A stretch of DNA of 64,000 nt from Caballeronia glathei (GTDB lineage Bacteria; Pseudomonadota; Gammaproteobacteria; Burkholderiales; Burkholderiaceae): assembly GCF_000698595.1 (NCBI RefSeq), contig NZ_JFHC01000003.1, positions 1 through 64,000 on the forward strand. The letters are read 5' to 3'. Shown here one piece after another: positions 17,640 through 26,432 of the stretch (the first letter of the stretch is position 1; every line of letters starts with the position of its first letter). The notes below the pieces were generated by a model, which was not told the DNA's origin, ran no database searches, and was given only the letters and a program-made list of their open reading frames with translations. The position numbers and the translations under genes are program-made.

Positions 17640-18779
17640 ATGACAAAGCCGGAAAGAAAAACCCAATCGTTGCGCCGAAAATTTTTGCGGCGCGCCACAG
17701 CGACAGCCGCGGCGGGGGCGGCGGGCGCTGCGACGCTGGGGTTCCCCGCGATCGTCAAGGCGCAGGGTCCGATCGTCATGCGCTGGCAGAGCACCTGGCC
17801 GCAAAAGGACATCTTCCACGAGTACGCCGGCGACTTCGCCAGCAAGGTGAACACGATGACGGGCGGTGACCTGAAGATCGAGGTCCTGCCGGCGGGTGCG
17901 GTGGTCAAGGCGTTCGATCTGATCGACGCGGTCAGCAAGGGCACGCTCGACGGCGGTCACGGCGTGTGCGCGTACTGGTACGGCAAGAATTCGGCGATCG
18001 CGCTGTGGGGCTCCGGCCCCGCCTGGGGCATGGATGCCAACATGCTGCTTGCCTGGCACAAGTACGGCGGCGGCAAGGAGCTGCTGGCGGAGATCTACCG
18101 CAGCCTCAACCTGAATGTCGTGTCGTACCTGTATGGTCCGATGCCCACGCAGCCGCTCGGCTGGTTCAAGAAACCCGTCACGAAGCCCGAAGACTTCAAG
18201 GGCCTCAAGTTCCGCACCGTCGGGCTTTCAATCGACATCTTCAGCGGCATGGGCGCGGCGGTGAACGCGCTGCCCGGCGGCGAGATCGTTCCTGCGCTGG
18301 ACCGCGGCCTGCTCGACGCGGCCGAATTCAACAACGCCAGCTCCGACCGCCAGCTGGGCTTCCCCGACGTCTCCAAGGTGTGCATGCTGCGCAGCTTCCA
18401 TCAGTGCTCGGAGACCTTCGAGGTGCTGTTCAACAAGCAGAAATTCGACGGCTTGCCGCCGCACCTGAAGGCGATCATCGGCAATGCCGTGGAAGCGTCG
18501 TCGCAGGACATGTCGTGGAAGGCGATCGACCGCTACTCGAAGGACTACCAGGCCCTGCAGCAGCAGGGCGTGAAGTTCTACGCCACGCCCAATGCGGTGC
18601 TGCAGGATCAGCTCAGGATCTGGGACGAGATCGTCGCGCGCAAGGAAAAGGAAAATCCGATGTTCAAGAAGGTCAACGATTCGATGCGCGCCTTCGCGGA
18701 ACGCACGACCCGCTGGCAGAGCGACACGAACGTCGACTACCGGATCGCCGCCGCACGCTATTTCACCAAGAAGACCTGA
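17640..18779 (+). CDS. TRAP transporter, periplasmic binding protein (DctP type)
   Basis: 379 residues. The N-terminus carries a twin-arginine signal (R12-R13-K-F-L, then a long Ala/Gly stretch), so it is exported folded by the Tat system; mature protein begins around QGPIVMRWQSTWP. The segments QSTWPQKDIFHEYAGDF and FKGLKFRTVGLSIDIFSGMGAAVNALPGGEIVPALDRGLLDAAEF match the mannitol/chloroaromatic-type (FcbT1-like) TRAP binding proteins that take organic acids. Substrate cannot be told from sequence. It is first of a DctP-DctQ-DctM operon. Confidence 0.92.
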   Translation: MTKPERKTQSLRRKFLRRATATAAAGAAGAATLGFPAIVKAQGPIVMRWQSTWPQKDIFHEYAGDFASKVNTMTGGDLKIEVLPAGAVVKAFDLIDAVSKGTLDGGHGVCAYWYGKNSAIALWGSGPAWGMDANMLLAWHKYGGGKELLAEIYRSLNLNVVSYLYGPMPTQPLGWFKKPVTKPEDFKGLKFRTVGLSIDIFSGMGAAVNALPGGEIVPALDRGLLDAAEFNNASSDRQLGFPDVSKVCMLRSFHQCSETFEVLFNKQKFDGLPPHLKAIIGNAVEASSQDMSWKAIDRYSKDYQALQQQGVKFYATPNAVLQDQLRIWDEIVARKEKENPMFKKVNDSMRAFAERTTRWQSDTNVDYRIAAARYFTKKT

Positions 18780-18831
18780 GCCGGCGCGCGCCGCGTTACT
18801 GCCCGGGAGCCGCGTTCAACGAGGCCACGCC

Positions 18832-19464
18832 ATGCAAAAACTGCTGCTGCGCGTCGATGCGATCAGCACGTTCGCCGGTCAGGCCTTCGCGTGGCTGATC
18901 GTCACGCTCACGCTGATGATCACCTATGAGGTCTTCTCGCGCTACGCGCTCGGCACGCCGCACGCGTGGGTGTTCGACGCGGCGAACATGATGTACGGCA
19001 CGCTCTTCATGATGGCGGGCGCCTATACGCTGTCGAAGAACGGTCACGTGCGCGGCGACGTGCTGTACGGCTTCTTCTCGCCGCGCGTGCAGGCGTCGAT
19101 CGATCTCGTGCTCTATATCGTCTTCTTCATTCCGGGGACGGTCGCGCTCGTGTGGGCGGGCATCGACTTCTTCCAGGACTCGCTCGCGCAGAACGAGCAT
19201 TCGTCGATCGCCGCCGACGGCCCGCCGATCTATCCGTTCAAGGCGTTCCTGCCGGTTGCGGGCGCGTTTCTGCTCCTGCAGGGCGCAGCCGAGATCGTGC
19301 GCTGCGTGATCTGCCTGCGCCGCGGCAGCTGGCCGCTGCGCGCGGGCGACGTCGAGGAAGTGGACGTCGAGAAGCTCAAGCAGTCGGTGAGCGTGAGCGA
19401 CGAGGACATCGAGCGGCTCGATCCGCTCGTCACGGGAAGCAAAACCGGGCGGAGCGCGCCATGA
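18832..19464 (+). CDS. TRAP transporter, small permease (DctQ type)
   Basis: 210 residues with four membrane helices (about 15-35, 50-70, 85-105, 140-165), typical of DctQ; the tail of about 40 residues is charged and cytoplasmic. It pairs with the DctM subunit, whose ATG overlaps its stop by four bases. The start at MQKLLLRVD fits the family; a longer upstream reading frame covers the intergenic gap and was not used. Confidence 0.9.
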   Translation: MQKLLLRVDAISTFAGQAFAWLIVTLTLMITYEVFSRYALGTPHAWVFDAANMMYGTLFMMAGAYTLSKNGHVRGDVLYGFFSPRVQASIDLVLYIVFFIPGTVALVWAGIDFFQDSLAQNEHSSIAADGPPIYPFKAFLPVAGAFLLLQGAAEIVRCVICLRRGSWPLRAGDVEEVDVEKLKQSVSVSDEDIERLDPLVTGSKTGRSAP

Positions 19465-21449
19465 GAAAGGAAGCATGGTTCGGCCTCTCCCTGATGGCGC
19501 TCGTGCTGATCGGCATCGTCTACGTGATGCCGTCTCCGTCCGCGATCACCAGCGAGCACCTGGGCCTCCTGATGCTCGCGCTGATCGTGATCGGCATCAT
19601 GCTCGGCTTTCCGACCGCGTTCACGCTGATGGGCATGGGCGTGATCTTCGCGTGGCTCGCCTATCGAAGCGCGAATCCGGCGACCGCCGTCCAGCAGACG
19701 CTCGACCTCATGGTGCAGCGCGCGTACGGCGTGATGACCAACGACGTGCTGATATCGATTCCGCTCTTCGTCTTCATGGGATACCTGATCGAGCGCTCGA
19801 ACCTGATCGCGAAGCTCTTCCGGAGCCTGCATCTCGCGCTCGCCCGCATTCCGGGCTCCCTCGCCGTCGCGACGCTCGTGACGTGCGCGGTGTTCGCGAC
19901 CGCGACGGGCATCGTGGGCGCGGTGGTCACGCTGATGGGGCTGCTCGCCTTCCCGGCGATGCTGAAGGCAGGCTACGGCGTGCGGCTTTCGGCGGGCGTG
20001 ATTACCGCGGGCGGCTGCCTCGGCATCCTGATTCCGCCGTCGGTGCTGCTGATCGTGTACGGCGCGACGGCGGGCGTTTCGGTGGTGCAGCTCTATGCCG
20101 GGGCGTTCTTTCCGGGGCTCATGCTCGCGGGGCTCTATATCGTCTACACGATCATTCTCGCGAAGCTGCGGCCCGACCTGGCGCCGCCTCTGAGCGACGC
20201 TGAACGCGAGGTGCCGCTGCCCGCGTATGCGAAGCAGACGGGCGGCGCACGCCGTGCGCGCGCGCTCGGGGGCCTGATCGGCGCGTTGCGCGGCGGCCAG
20301 ACGGTTCCGGCGCCGAAGCGCACGCTCATCGGGCAGCTCGCCGTCGCGCTGATGCCGGTCGTGCTGGTGATCGGCGTGGCCGTTCTGGGCTACCGGGCAG
20401 CCGTGCTGCCGACGCCCGTCGCGGGCATCGGCGGGCCGGCTGAGATGACCACGGGAGGTTTCGTCGAGGAAGCGCCGGTCGCCGGAACCGACAGCCTTCA
20501 GGCGCCGCCCGACGAACCCGGCGCGGTTCTCGCTACGCCCGCGCCCGACGCCGTGCCGGACACGCTCGCGCCGCCTCCAGGCGCGCCGCCCGCCGCGAGC
20601 GGCGCGGCCGCGCCCGCTACGCCCGCTACGCCCGCTACGCCCGCTACGCCCGCTACGCCCGCCGCACCCGCTGCGCTCGCCGGCGGCACGCCGAACGCGC
20701 CGCAACCCGGGTTCTGGATTGCGATCGGCATCGCCGCCGTGCTGCTCGTCGGCTTCTATGCGTGGCTCGACTTCGCGCGGCTCGAAGTCTTCAAGATGCT
20801 GCTCACTTCGTTCTTCCCGCTCGCGACGCTGATCCTCGCCGTGCTCGGCTCGATCGTCTTCGGCCTCGCAACACCGACCGAGGCCGCGGCCGTCGGCGCG
20901 CTCGGCGGCGCCGTGCTCGCGGTGCTGTACCGGCAGATGAATTTCACGGTGCTGAAGGAGTCCGTGTTCCTCACCGCCAAGACGACCGCGATGGTGTGCT
21001 GGCTCTTCGTCGGCGCGTCGATCTTTTCGGCCGCGTTCGCGCTGCTCGGCGGACAGGCGCTGATCGAGCGCTGGGTGCTGTCGATGGAACTCACTCCGCT
21101 GCAATTCATGATCCTGTCGCAGGTGATCATCTTCCTGCTCGGCTGGCCGCTCGAATGGACGGAGATCATCGTGATCTTCATGCCGATCTTCATTCCGCTG
21201 CTCGCACACTTCAATATCGACCCGCTGTTCTTCGGGCTGCTCGTCGCGCTCAATCTTCAGACGGCATTCCTGTCGCCGCCGGTCGCGATGGCCGCGTTCT
21301 ACCTGAAGGGCGTCGCCCCGAAGCACGTGACGCTCAACCAGATCTTCGCGGGGATGATTCCGTTCATGGCGATCCAGATCTTCGCCGTCGTGCTGCTCTA
21401 CCTGTTCCCCGGCATCGGGCTGTGGCTGCCCGCCACGCTCTACAAATAG
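19461..21449 (+). CDS. TRAP transporter, large permease (DctM type) with central insert
   Basis: 662 residues against about 425-450 for usual DctM. The N-terminal half (about 1-240, ending PPLSDAEREVPLP) and the C-terminal half (from FKMLLTSFFPLATLILAVLGSIVFGLATPTEAAAVGALG, about 438-662) are normal. Between them lie about 195 extra residues: a basic stretch, one predicted helix (LAVALMPVVLVIGVAVLGY), a long Pro/Ala/Thr-rich linker, and a second helix (FWIAIGIAAVLLVGFYAW). The two extra helices would keep the topology unchanged with the linker probably in the periplasm. It is the last gene of the operon. Confidence 0.92.
   Translation: MRKEAWFGLSLMALVLIGIVYVMPSPSAITSEHLGLLMLALIVIGIMLGFPTAFTLMGMGVIFAWLAYRSANPATAVQQTLDLMVQRAYGVMTNDVLISIPLFVFMGYLIERSNLIAKLFRSLHLALARIPGSLAVATLVTCAVFATATGIVGAVVTLMGLLAFPAMLKAGYGVRLSAGVITAGGCLGILIPPSVLLIVYGATAGVSVVQLYAGAFFPGLMLAGLYIVYTIILAKLRPDLAPPLSDAEREVPLPAYAKQTGGARRARALGGLIGALRGGQTVPAPKRTLIGQLAVALMPVVLVIGVAVLGYRAAVLPTPVAGIGGPAEMTTGGFVEEAPVAGTDSLQAPPDEPGAVLATPAPDAVPDTLAPPPGAPPAASGAAAPATPATPATPATPATPAAPAALAGGTPNAPQPGFWIAIGIAAVLLVGFYAWLDFARLEVFKMLLTSFFPLATLILAVLGSIVFGLATPTEAAAVGALGGAVLAVLYRQMNFTVLKESVFLTAKTTAMVCWLFVGASIFSAAFALLGGQALIERWVLSMELTPLQFMILSQVIIFLLGWPLEWTEIIVIFMPIFIPLLAHFNIDPLFFGLLVALNLQTAFLSPPVAMAAFYLKGVAPKHVTLNQIFAGMIPFMAIQIFAVVLLYLFPGIGLWLPATLYK
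20616..20660 (+). repeat. Five tandem 9-bp repeats inside DctM
   Basis: The unit GCTACGCCC is repeated five times without change, encoding Ala-Thr-Pro units at residues 386-400 of the enlarged permease. As the unit is a multiple of three, copy-number change would alter only linker length, not frame. Confidence 0.9.
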
Positions 21450-21628
21450 TGGCGCCGCGTGCCGTTTCCCCGCACGTGGCGGCATGATCCGTCCCGAATG
21501 CCCGCGCGGATCGTTCTGCGCCGCACCATCCCGCCGAGCCCCTCCGTGCGTCGTTTCGCACTCGCCCGCGCGCATTATTGCTATCGTCGCGATTGAGACA
21601 CCCATTCATACGAAAGGAGAACGCAATC

Positions 21629-22396
21629 ATGTCAGAGAAAACCGGCCAGACCGAACGCATCGCAATCGTCACCGGGGCGGGCAGGGGCATTGGACGTGCG
21701 GCCGCTCTCGCCCTGCTCGGCGACGGCTGGTCAGTGGCGCTCGCCGGCCGCCGGTCCGCACCGCTCGAAGCGGTGGCGAGCGAATCGGGCGCGGGCGCGC
21801 GCGCCTACCCGGTTCCGACCGACGTATCGGACCCGCGCTCGGTCGCGAACCTTTTCGCGGCGGTGACGGCGCGCTTCGGCCGGCTCGATCTGCTCTTCAA
21901 CAATGCGGGCGTGGGCAACCCGCCGGGTCCGTTCGAGGAATGGTCGGTGGAGCAGTGGAAGGGCGTCGTCGACATCAACCTGAACGGCATGTTCTATTGC
22001 ATCCAGAGCGCCTTTCGCGTGATGCGCTCGCAGACGCCGATGGGCGGTCGCATCATCAACAACGGCTCGATTTCGGCGAGCGCGCCGCGCCCCAATTCGA
22101 TCGCGTACACGGCGACCAAGCACGCGGTGGGCGGACTGACCAAGTCCGCCTCGCTCGACGGACGCAAATACGACATCGCCGTGGGCCAGATCGATGTCGG
22201 CAACGCGCGCACCGAGCTTTCGCAGCGCATGGAGAAGGGTGTGCCGCAGGCGAACGGCGAGATTGCGTCGGAACCGATGATCGACGTGAGCGTGGTCGGC
22301 CAGTCGGTGCTGTACATGGCGAACCTGCCGCTCAACGCCAACGTGCTGTTTCATACCGTCATGGCGACGAAAATGCCTTTCGTCGGGCGAGGCTGA
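21629..22396 (+). CDS. Short-chain dehydrogenase/reductase
   Basis: 255 residues, classical SDR: nucleotide-binding [11 protein letters not shown] (about 15-25), NNAGVGN, Ser in NNGSISA and catalytic YTATK. GGAGA lies eight bases before the ATG. It follows the TRAP operon on the same strand after 179 bases, so it may act on the imported substrate, but its substrate cannot be read from the sequence. Confidence 0.88.
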   Translation: MSEKTGQTERIAIVTGAGRGIGRAAALALLGDGWSVALAGRRSAPLEAVASESGAGARAYPVPTDVSDPRSVANLFAAVTARFGRLDLLFNNAGVGNPPGPFEEWSVEQWKGVVDINLNGMFYCIQSAFRVMRSQTPMGGRIINNGSISASAPRPNSIAYTATKHAVGGLTKSASLDGRKYDIAVGQIDVGNARTELSQRMEKGVPQANGEIASEPMIDVSVVGQSVLYMANLPLNANVLFHTVMATKMPFVGRG

Positions 22397-22420
22397 GCGG
22401 CCGGGCCGCGCCGGGGCGCG

Positions 22421-22651
22421 CTATTCGGTCCGGTACCAGACGCGGATGCCGGAATACCAGTGGCTGACGCTCGTATCGTCGCCGGCGCCGAAGGTGGAGA
22501 GGCTTTCCACGTTCAGCACGTCGATGCCGCGCTCCGCGATCCACGCGTTGGCCCGTTCGACCAGCGCGGCCCCGTTCTCATAGACGTTCCCCTTGATCAG
22601 ATGGTGCTGAAGGACCCGCCGCTCAAAGTCTTCGAAGGCGATCTTGGTCAT
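22421..22651 (-). CDS. Small protein of unknown function
   Basis: 76 residues, no signal peptide or membrane helix. AGGAGA lies six bases before the ATG and supports this start over a much longer shadow frame. Composition is balanced, with several aromatic residues near the C-terminus (SHWYSGIRVWYRTE). It is convergent with the SDR gene, whose stop lies 25 bases away. No family recognised. Confidence 0.6.
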   Translation of the reverse strand: MTKIAFEDFERRVLQHHLIKGNVYENGAALVERANAWIAERGIDVLNVESLSTFGAGDDTSVSHWYSGIRVWYRTE

Positions 22652-23016
22652 CGTTGTCTCCTGCGTTTCCGGCAACGCGCTTCGGGTCTTCAGTCTAGCA
22701 AAGGCGCTTGCGGAAGGGCGCAATGCGGGTGCGCAACCGCACGCGCATTCGTGCGAGCGCGCGCCGCAACGGCGTTCGCGCGCTTCCCGCATCGCGCCAC
22801 GCGGCGCTTCCCGCATGATGTGGCACCGGATGCGCGCCGTGCGGTCGCCCGGTTTGCCCAATAACCGCGCTGTCGGATACAGTAGGAGTCCGGTTCCGGG
22901 AATCGGGCACGAGAACGAACACGCGGTTCCGAGGCGCACCCAGCAGGCGCCCGCCGCGTGCGCCGGCCGCGCTCCGCGCGCGCCGGACCCGGCCAGGAGA
23001 CACCAAGGAGAGCACG
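22652..23016. other. Intergenic region between divergent genes
   Basis: About 365 bases between the 76-residue gene and acoR. It should hold promoters for both. No coding region is convincing and no clear -35/-10 or palindrome was found; the first 100 bases contain GC-rich alternating stretches only. Confidence 0.35.
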
Positions 23017-25089
23017 ATGGACATGCGGCAACGCAAGCACATCGACGCAGTCGTGGAGGCGACCACCCGCGGCCAGCCGGTCATCGCGGCGCGCACGCAC
23101 GAGGCGATCATCCAGTCGTCGTGGCGGCGCTGCGTGCACCAGTACGGCCTCGACCCCGCGCGCATGCAGGAGGCGCGCATCCTGCCGCAGACGCGGCTGC
23201 GCGAGCACCAGCAGCGCATCGACGACTTCGCGCGCATCGCCCGCCACGGCCTGCAGACGCTGTACGGGCAGGTCGCGGGCATGGGCTACGTCGTGCTGCT
23301 TACCGACGCGCTCGGCGTGACCGTCGACTATCTCGGCAACGCCAGCACCGACGCCAGCCTGCGCCGCGCGGGCCTCTATCTGGGGGCGGAGTGGAGCGAA
23401 AGCGGCGCCGGCACCTGCGCGGTGGGCACGGCGCTCGCCACGGGCCAGGCGCTGACCGTGCATCAGGTCGATCATTTCGACGCCACCCACATTCCGCTTA
23501 CCTGCACCGCAGCACCGCTTTTCGACTCGCACGGCGCGCTCACCGCCATTCTCGACATCTCCGCGCTCACTTCGCCCCAGGCGCGCGACAGCCAGAGCCT
23601 CGCGCTGCAGCTGGTGAGGATTTACGCGAGCCACATCGAGAACGCAAACTTCCTGCGCACGCACCGGCAGGACTGGATTCTGAAGCTCAATGCGTCGCCG
23701 GAATTCGTCGATGTCAATCCCGACTATCTCGTCGCGCTGGATTCGCTCGGGCGCATCGTCGGGCACAACCGGCGCGCGCACGAAATGCTGGCGGCGGAAC
23801 TCGGCGTGCCCGGGGCCCCCGGCGAGCCGCTCGCGCCGCTGATCGGCACGGCTTTCGAGTCGTTGTTCGACGCGCGGCTCGCGGAACTCGGCCGTTTCGT
23901 CTATTCGCGCCCGAGCGAGCTGCGCGCGGTCGCGCTCGCGAAGAGCGGCGCGCTGCTCTACCTGAGCGTGATGCCGCCCGCGCCGTGCTGGCGTCCCGAC
24001 GCGCGCGCGAGCGCCGCAGGCGAAGCGCAGCGCACGGTCAAGGTGCCGCCCGCGCTCGCCGCGCTGTGCGGCGGAGACGCCACGCTCGAGCGGCAGCTGG
24101 AGCGGGCATCCAAGCTCGTCGATTCGCCGATCAACCTGCTCGTGACCGGCGAGACCGGCACCGGCAAGGAGTATTTCGCCAAGGCGCTGCATCAGGCGAG
24201 CGAGCGCCGCAACGGTCCGTTCGTCGCGGTGAATTGCGCGGCGATTCCGGAGACGCTGATCGAAAGCGAACTGTTCGGCCATCTGCCCAACAGTTTTTCC
24301 GGAGCCGGGTCGCGGGCAAAGCGCGGGCTGATTCAGGAAGCCGACGGCGGCACGCTTTTTCTCGACGAAATCGGCGACATGCCGCGCGAACTGCAGTCGC
24401 GCCTGCTGCGCGTGCTGGCCGAGGGCGAGGTGCTGTCGATCGGTGCGTCGCGGCCGGTTTCGGTGGACGTGCGCGTGATTTCGGCGACACACCATCCACT
24501 CGACGAACTCGCGAGCAGCGGAGGTTTTCGCGAGGACCTGTACTACCGCCTGAACGGCGCGCGCTTCGTGCTGCCGCCGCTGCGCGAGCGCACCGACCTC
24601 GACTGGCTGATCGAAAAGCTCCTCGAAGTCGGCGACACGCGCGCCCCGCGCGGCAGCGAGCGCGCGATCACGCTCTCCCCGGCGGCGCGCGAGCGGCTGC
24701 ACCGGCACCGCTGGCCCGGCAACCTGCGCGAGCTGTGCAACGTGCTGCGTTACGCGCGCGCGGTCTGCACGGACGGGCACATCGAGGTGGACGATCTTCC
24801 GGAGGGCCTGTCCGCGCTGCCGCCCGGGCGCGATACGGCAGCGCAGGAGGCCATGCCGGCGGTGCTGTCCATCGGCGCGAGCGAAGGCGGCCACGGCGCG
24901 TTTGCGGCCGACTTCGATCCGCATCTCCTGCCGCCCGAAGGCATGCTGCTGATGCAGTACCTGCGCGCGGCGAGCTGGAACCTGAGCGCGGTGGCGCGCC
25001 AGATCGGCGTGAGCCGCATGACGCTCTACCGGCGCATGGCGCGCTATGGCATCCGCTCGCCGAACCAGCGCGACGCGTCGGAACGCTGA
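23017..25089 (+). CDS. acoR: Sigma-54-dependent activator of acetoin catabolism
   Basis: 690 residues, AcoR family. An N-terminal sensory region with a GAF domain (about 85-210) is followed by an AAA+ domain with Walker A GETGTGKE (378-385), Walker B GGTLFLDEIGD (444-454) and a C-terminal Fis-type helix-turn-helix (WNLSAVARQIGVSRMTLYRRMARYGI). It should sense acetoin and activate RNA polymerase-sigma-54 at the aco promoter. The loop that contacts sigma-54, normally GAFTGA, reads NSFSGA (425-430). AAGGAG precedes the ATG. The aco operon begins 222 bases downstream. Confidence 0.92.
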   Translation: MDMRQRKHIDAVVEATTRGQPVIAARTHEAIIQSSWRRCVHQYGLDPARMQEARILPQTRLREHQQRIDDFARIARHGLQTLYGQVAGMGYVVLLTDALGVTVDYLGNASTDASLRRAGLYLGAEWSESGAGTCAVGTALATGQALTVHQVDHFDATHIPLTCTAAPLFDSHGALTAILDISALTSPQARDSQSLALQLVRIYASHIENANFLRTHRQDWILKLNASPEFVDVNPDYLVALDSLGRIVGHNRRAHEMLAAELGVPGAPGEPLAPLIGTAFESLFDARLAELGRFVYSRPSELRAVALAKSGALLYLSVMPPAPCWRPDARASAAGEAQRTVKVPPALAALCGGDATLERQLERASKLVDSPINLLVTGETGTGKEYFAKALHQASERRNGPFVAVNCAAIPETLIESELFGHLPNSFSGAGSRAKRGLIQEADGGTLFLDEIGDMPRELQSRLLRVLAEGEVLSIGASRPVSVDVRVISATHHPLDELASSGGFREDLYYRLNGARFVLPPLRERTDLDWLIEKLLEVGDTRAPRGSERAITLSPAARERLHRHRWPGNLRELCNVLRYARAVCTDGHIEVDDLPEGLSALPPGRDTAAQEAMPAVLSIGASEGGHGAFAADFDPHLLPPEGMLLMQYLRAASWNLSAVARQIGVSRMTLYRRMARYGIRSPNQRDASER

Positions 25090-25133
25090 GCGCCTCGTCC
25101 CTCACCGCGATACGCCTGTTCACCCCGAGACAC

Positions 25134-25163
25134 CTGCCGCTGTGACACCTGTCACAGCGGCAG
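25134..25163. promoter_or_regulatory. Perfect palindrome, likely AcoR upstream activating site
   Basis: A perfect 14-bp inverted repeat, CTGCCGCTGTGACA / TGTCACAGCGGCAG, separated by CC. Its centre is about 115 bases upstream of the -24 element before acoX, the usual distance for an enhancer-type site of a sigma-54 activator. It also lies 45 bases after the acoR stop, so a role as a hairpin at the acoR 3' end is the alternative, but there is no U tract. Confidence 0.65.
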
Positions 25164-25260
25164 TCATTGCACGCCGCGAACAACGGCACTTTCCCGCATT
25201 TTTCGCCTGTTTTCTCGGGGTTATCCCTCGGCGTCCGGCCGTGCTTTCGCGTCTGCCGGA

Positions 25261-25277
25261 TTGGCATAGCGCTTGCC
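25261..25277 (+). promoter_or_regulatory. Sigma-54 promoter of the aco operon
   Basis: TTGGCATAGCGCTTGCC matches the -24/-12 consensus (YTGGCACG-N4-TTGCW) with GG at 25263-25264 and GC at 25275-25276, exactly 12 bases apart. Transcription would start near 25288, about 24 bases before the acoX ATG. Confidence 0.8.
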
Positions 25278-25311
25278 TTGTATTGCCGCAACAACGATAC
25301 AGGAGACAGGC

Positions 25312-26388
25312 ATGCGCAACCCCGCGCCGCCGAGGACGCCGCTCGTCGGCATCATCGCCAATCCGATTTCCGCCCGCGACATCCGCCGCGTGGTCGCCAA
25401 CGCGAGCGGCCTGCAACTGGCCGAGCGCGTGAGCATCGTGCTGCGGCTCCTGTCCGCGCTCGCGGCGTGCGGCATCGGGCGGGTGCTGATGATGCCGGAC
25501 CGCGAAGGGCTCAAGGTCATGCTCGAGCGGCACCTGTCGCGGCGCCAGGGCCCGGACGCCGCGCTCGCCGCCGTCGACTATCTCGACATGCCCGTGACCG
25601 CACGCGTGGACGACAGCTTTCGCGCCGCGCACATGATGCGCGAGGCGGGCGTGGCCGCGATCATCGTGCTCGGCGGCGACGGCACGCATCGCGCGGTCGT
25701 GCGCGAATGCGGCGCGGTGCCCGTTGCAGGCCTGTCCACCGGCACCAACAACGCATTTCCCGAGATGCGCGAGCCGACCATCGCCGGACTGGCGGCCGGG
25801 CTCTATGCGGCGGGGCGCATTCCCGCCGCCGACGCGCTCGTGCGCAACAAGCGGCTCGACATCGAAATCCGCGACGCGCGCGGCGGCGTGCGCAGCGACA
25901 TCGCGCTCGTCGATGCGGTGATCTCGCACGAACACTTCATCGGCGCGCGGGCGCTGTGGAAAACCGACACGCTCGCCGCCGTCTACGTTTCCTACGCCGA
26001 TCCGCAGGCGATCGGCCTGTCGGCCATCGCCGGGCTGCTGGAGCCGGTGGGGCGCCACGAATCCGGCGGCCTCGCCGTGGAACTCGCCGCGCCGGGCTGC
26101 GGCGAGTTCGAACTGTGCGCGCCGATCGCGCCCGGCCTGATGTGCTCGGTGCCGATAGACGGCTGGCGCCGCCTGTCCGACGGCGTGCCGCAGCGCGTGC
26201 GCCAGCGCGCCGGCATCGTCGCGCTCGACGGGGAGCGCGAACTGGCCTTCGCCCCCGGCGACGAAGTGACCGTCACGCTGCGCGAAGGCGCCTTTCACAG
26301 CCTGGATGTCGCCGCCTGCATGCGCTACGCGGCACGCGCCGGACTGATGCGTCACGGCATGCCGATGCCGATGCCGGTCCGGTCCTGA
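25312..26388 (+). CDS. acoX: Acetoin catabolism protein AcoX, NAD kinase-like
   Basis: 358 residues. ATP-NAD kinase-like fold with the GGDGT motif (VLGGDGTHRA) and the STGTNNAFPE segment. AcoX sits first in acetoin operons of Ralstonia and Pseudomonas; its exact reaction is not established. The ATG is supported by AGGAGA six to seven bases upstream; an earlier ATG in the frame lies before the expected transcript start. First gene after the sigma-54 promoter. Confidence 0.9.
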   Translation: MRNPAPPRTPLVGIIANPISARDIRRVVANASGLQLAERVSIVLRLLSALAACGIGRVLMMPDREGLKVMLERHLSRRQGPDAALAAVDYLDMPVTARVDDSFRAAHMMREAGVAAIIVLGGDGTHRAVVRECGAVPVAGLSTGTNNAFPEMREPTIAGLAAGLYAAGRIPAADALVRNKRLDIEIRDARGGVRSDIALVDAVISHEHFIGARALWKTDTLAAVYVSYADPQAIGLSAIAGLLEPVGRHESGGLAVELAAPGCGEFELCAPIAPGLMCSVPIDGWRRLSDGVPQRVRQRAGIVALDGERELAFAPGDEVTVTLREGAFHSLDVAACMRYAARAGLMRHGMPMPMPVRS

Positions 26389-26432
26389 ATGTATTCAACG
26401 AGTTTGGCCCACCAACCGAGAAGGAGACAGAG

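Noticed and set aside
19230..21605. A 791-codon leftward open frame
   Set aside because: It is antisense to dctQ/dctM, rich in Arg/His/Glu/Gln as expected for the complement of a GC-rich gene, and has no family features.
22690..24924. A 744-codon leftward open frame across acoR
   Set aside because: Same reason; the opposite strand codes for a clear sigma-54 activator.
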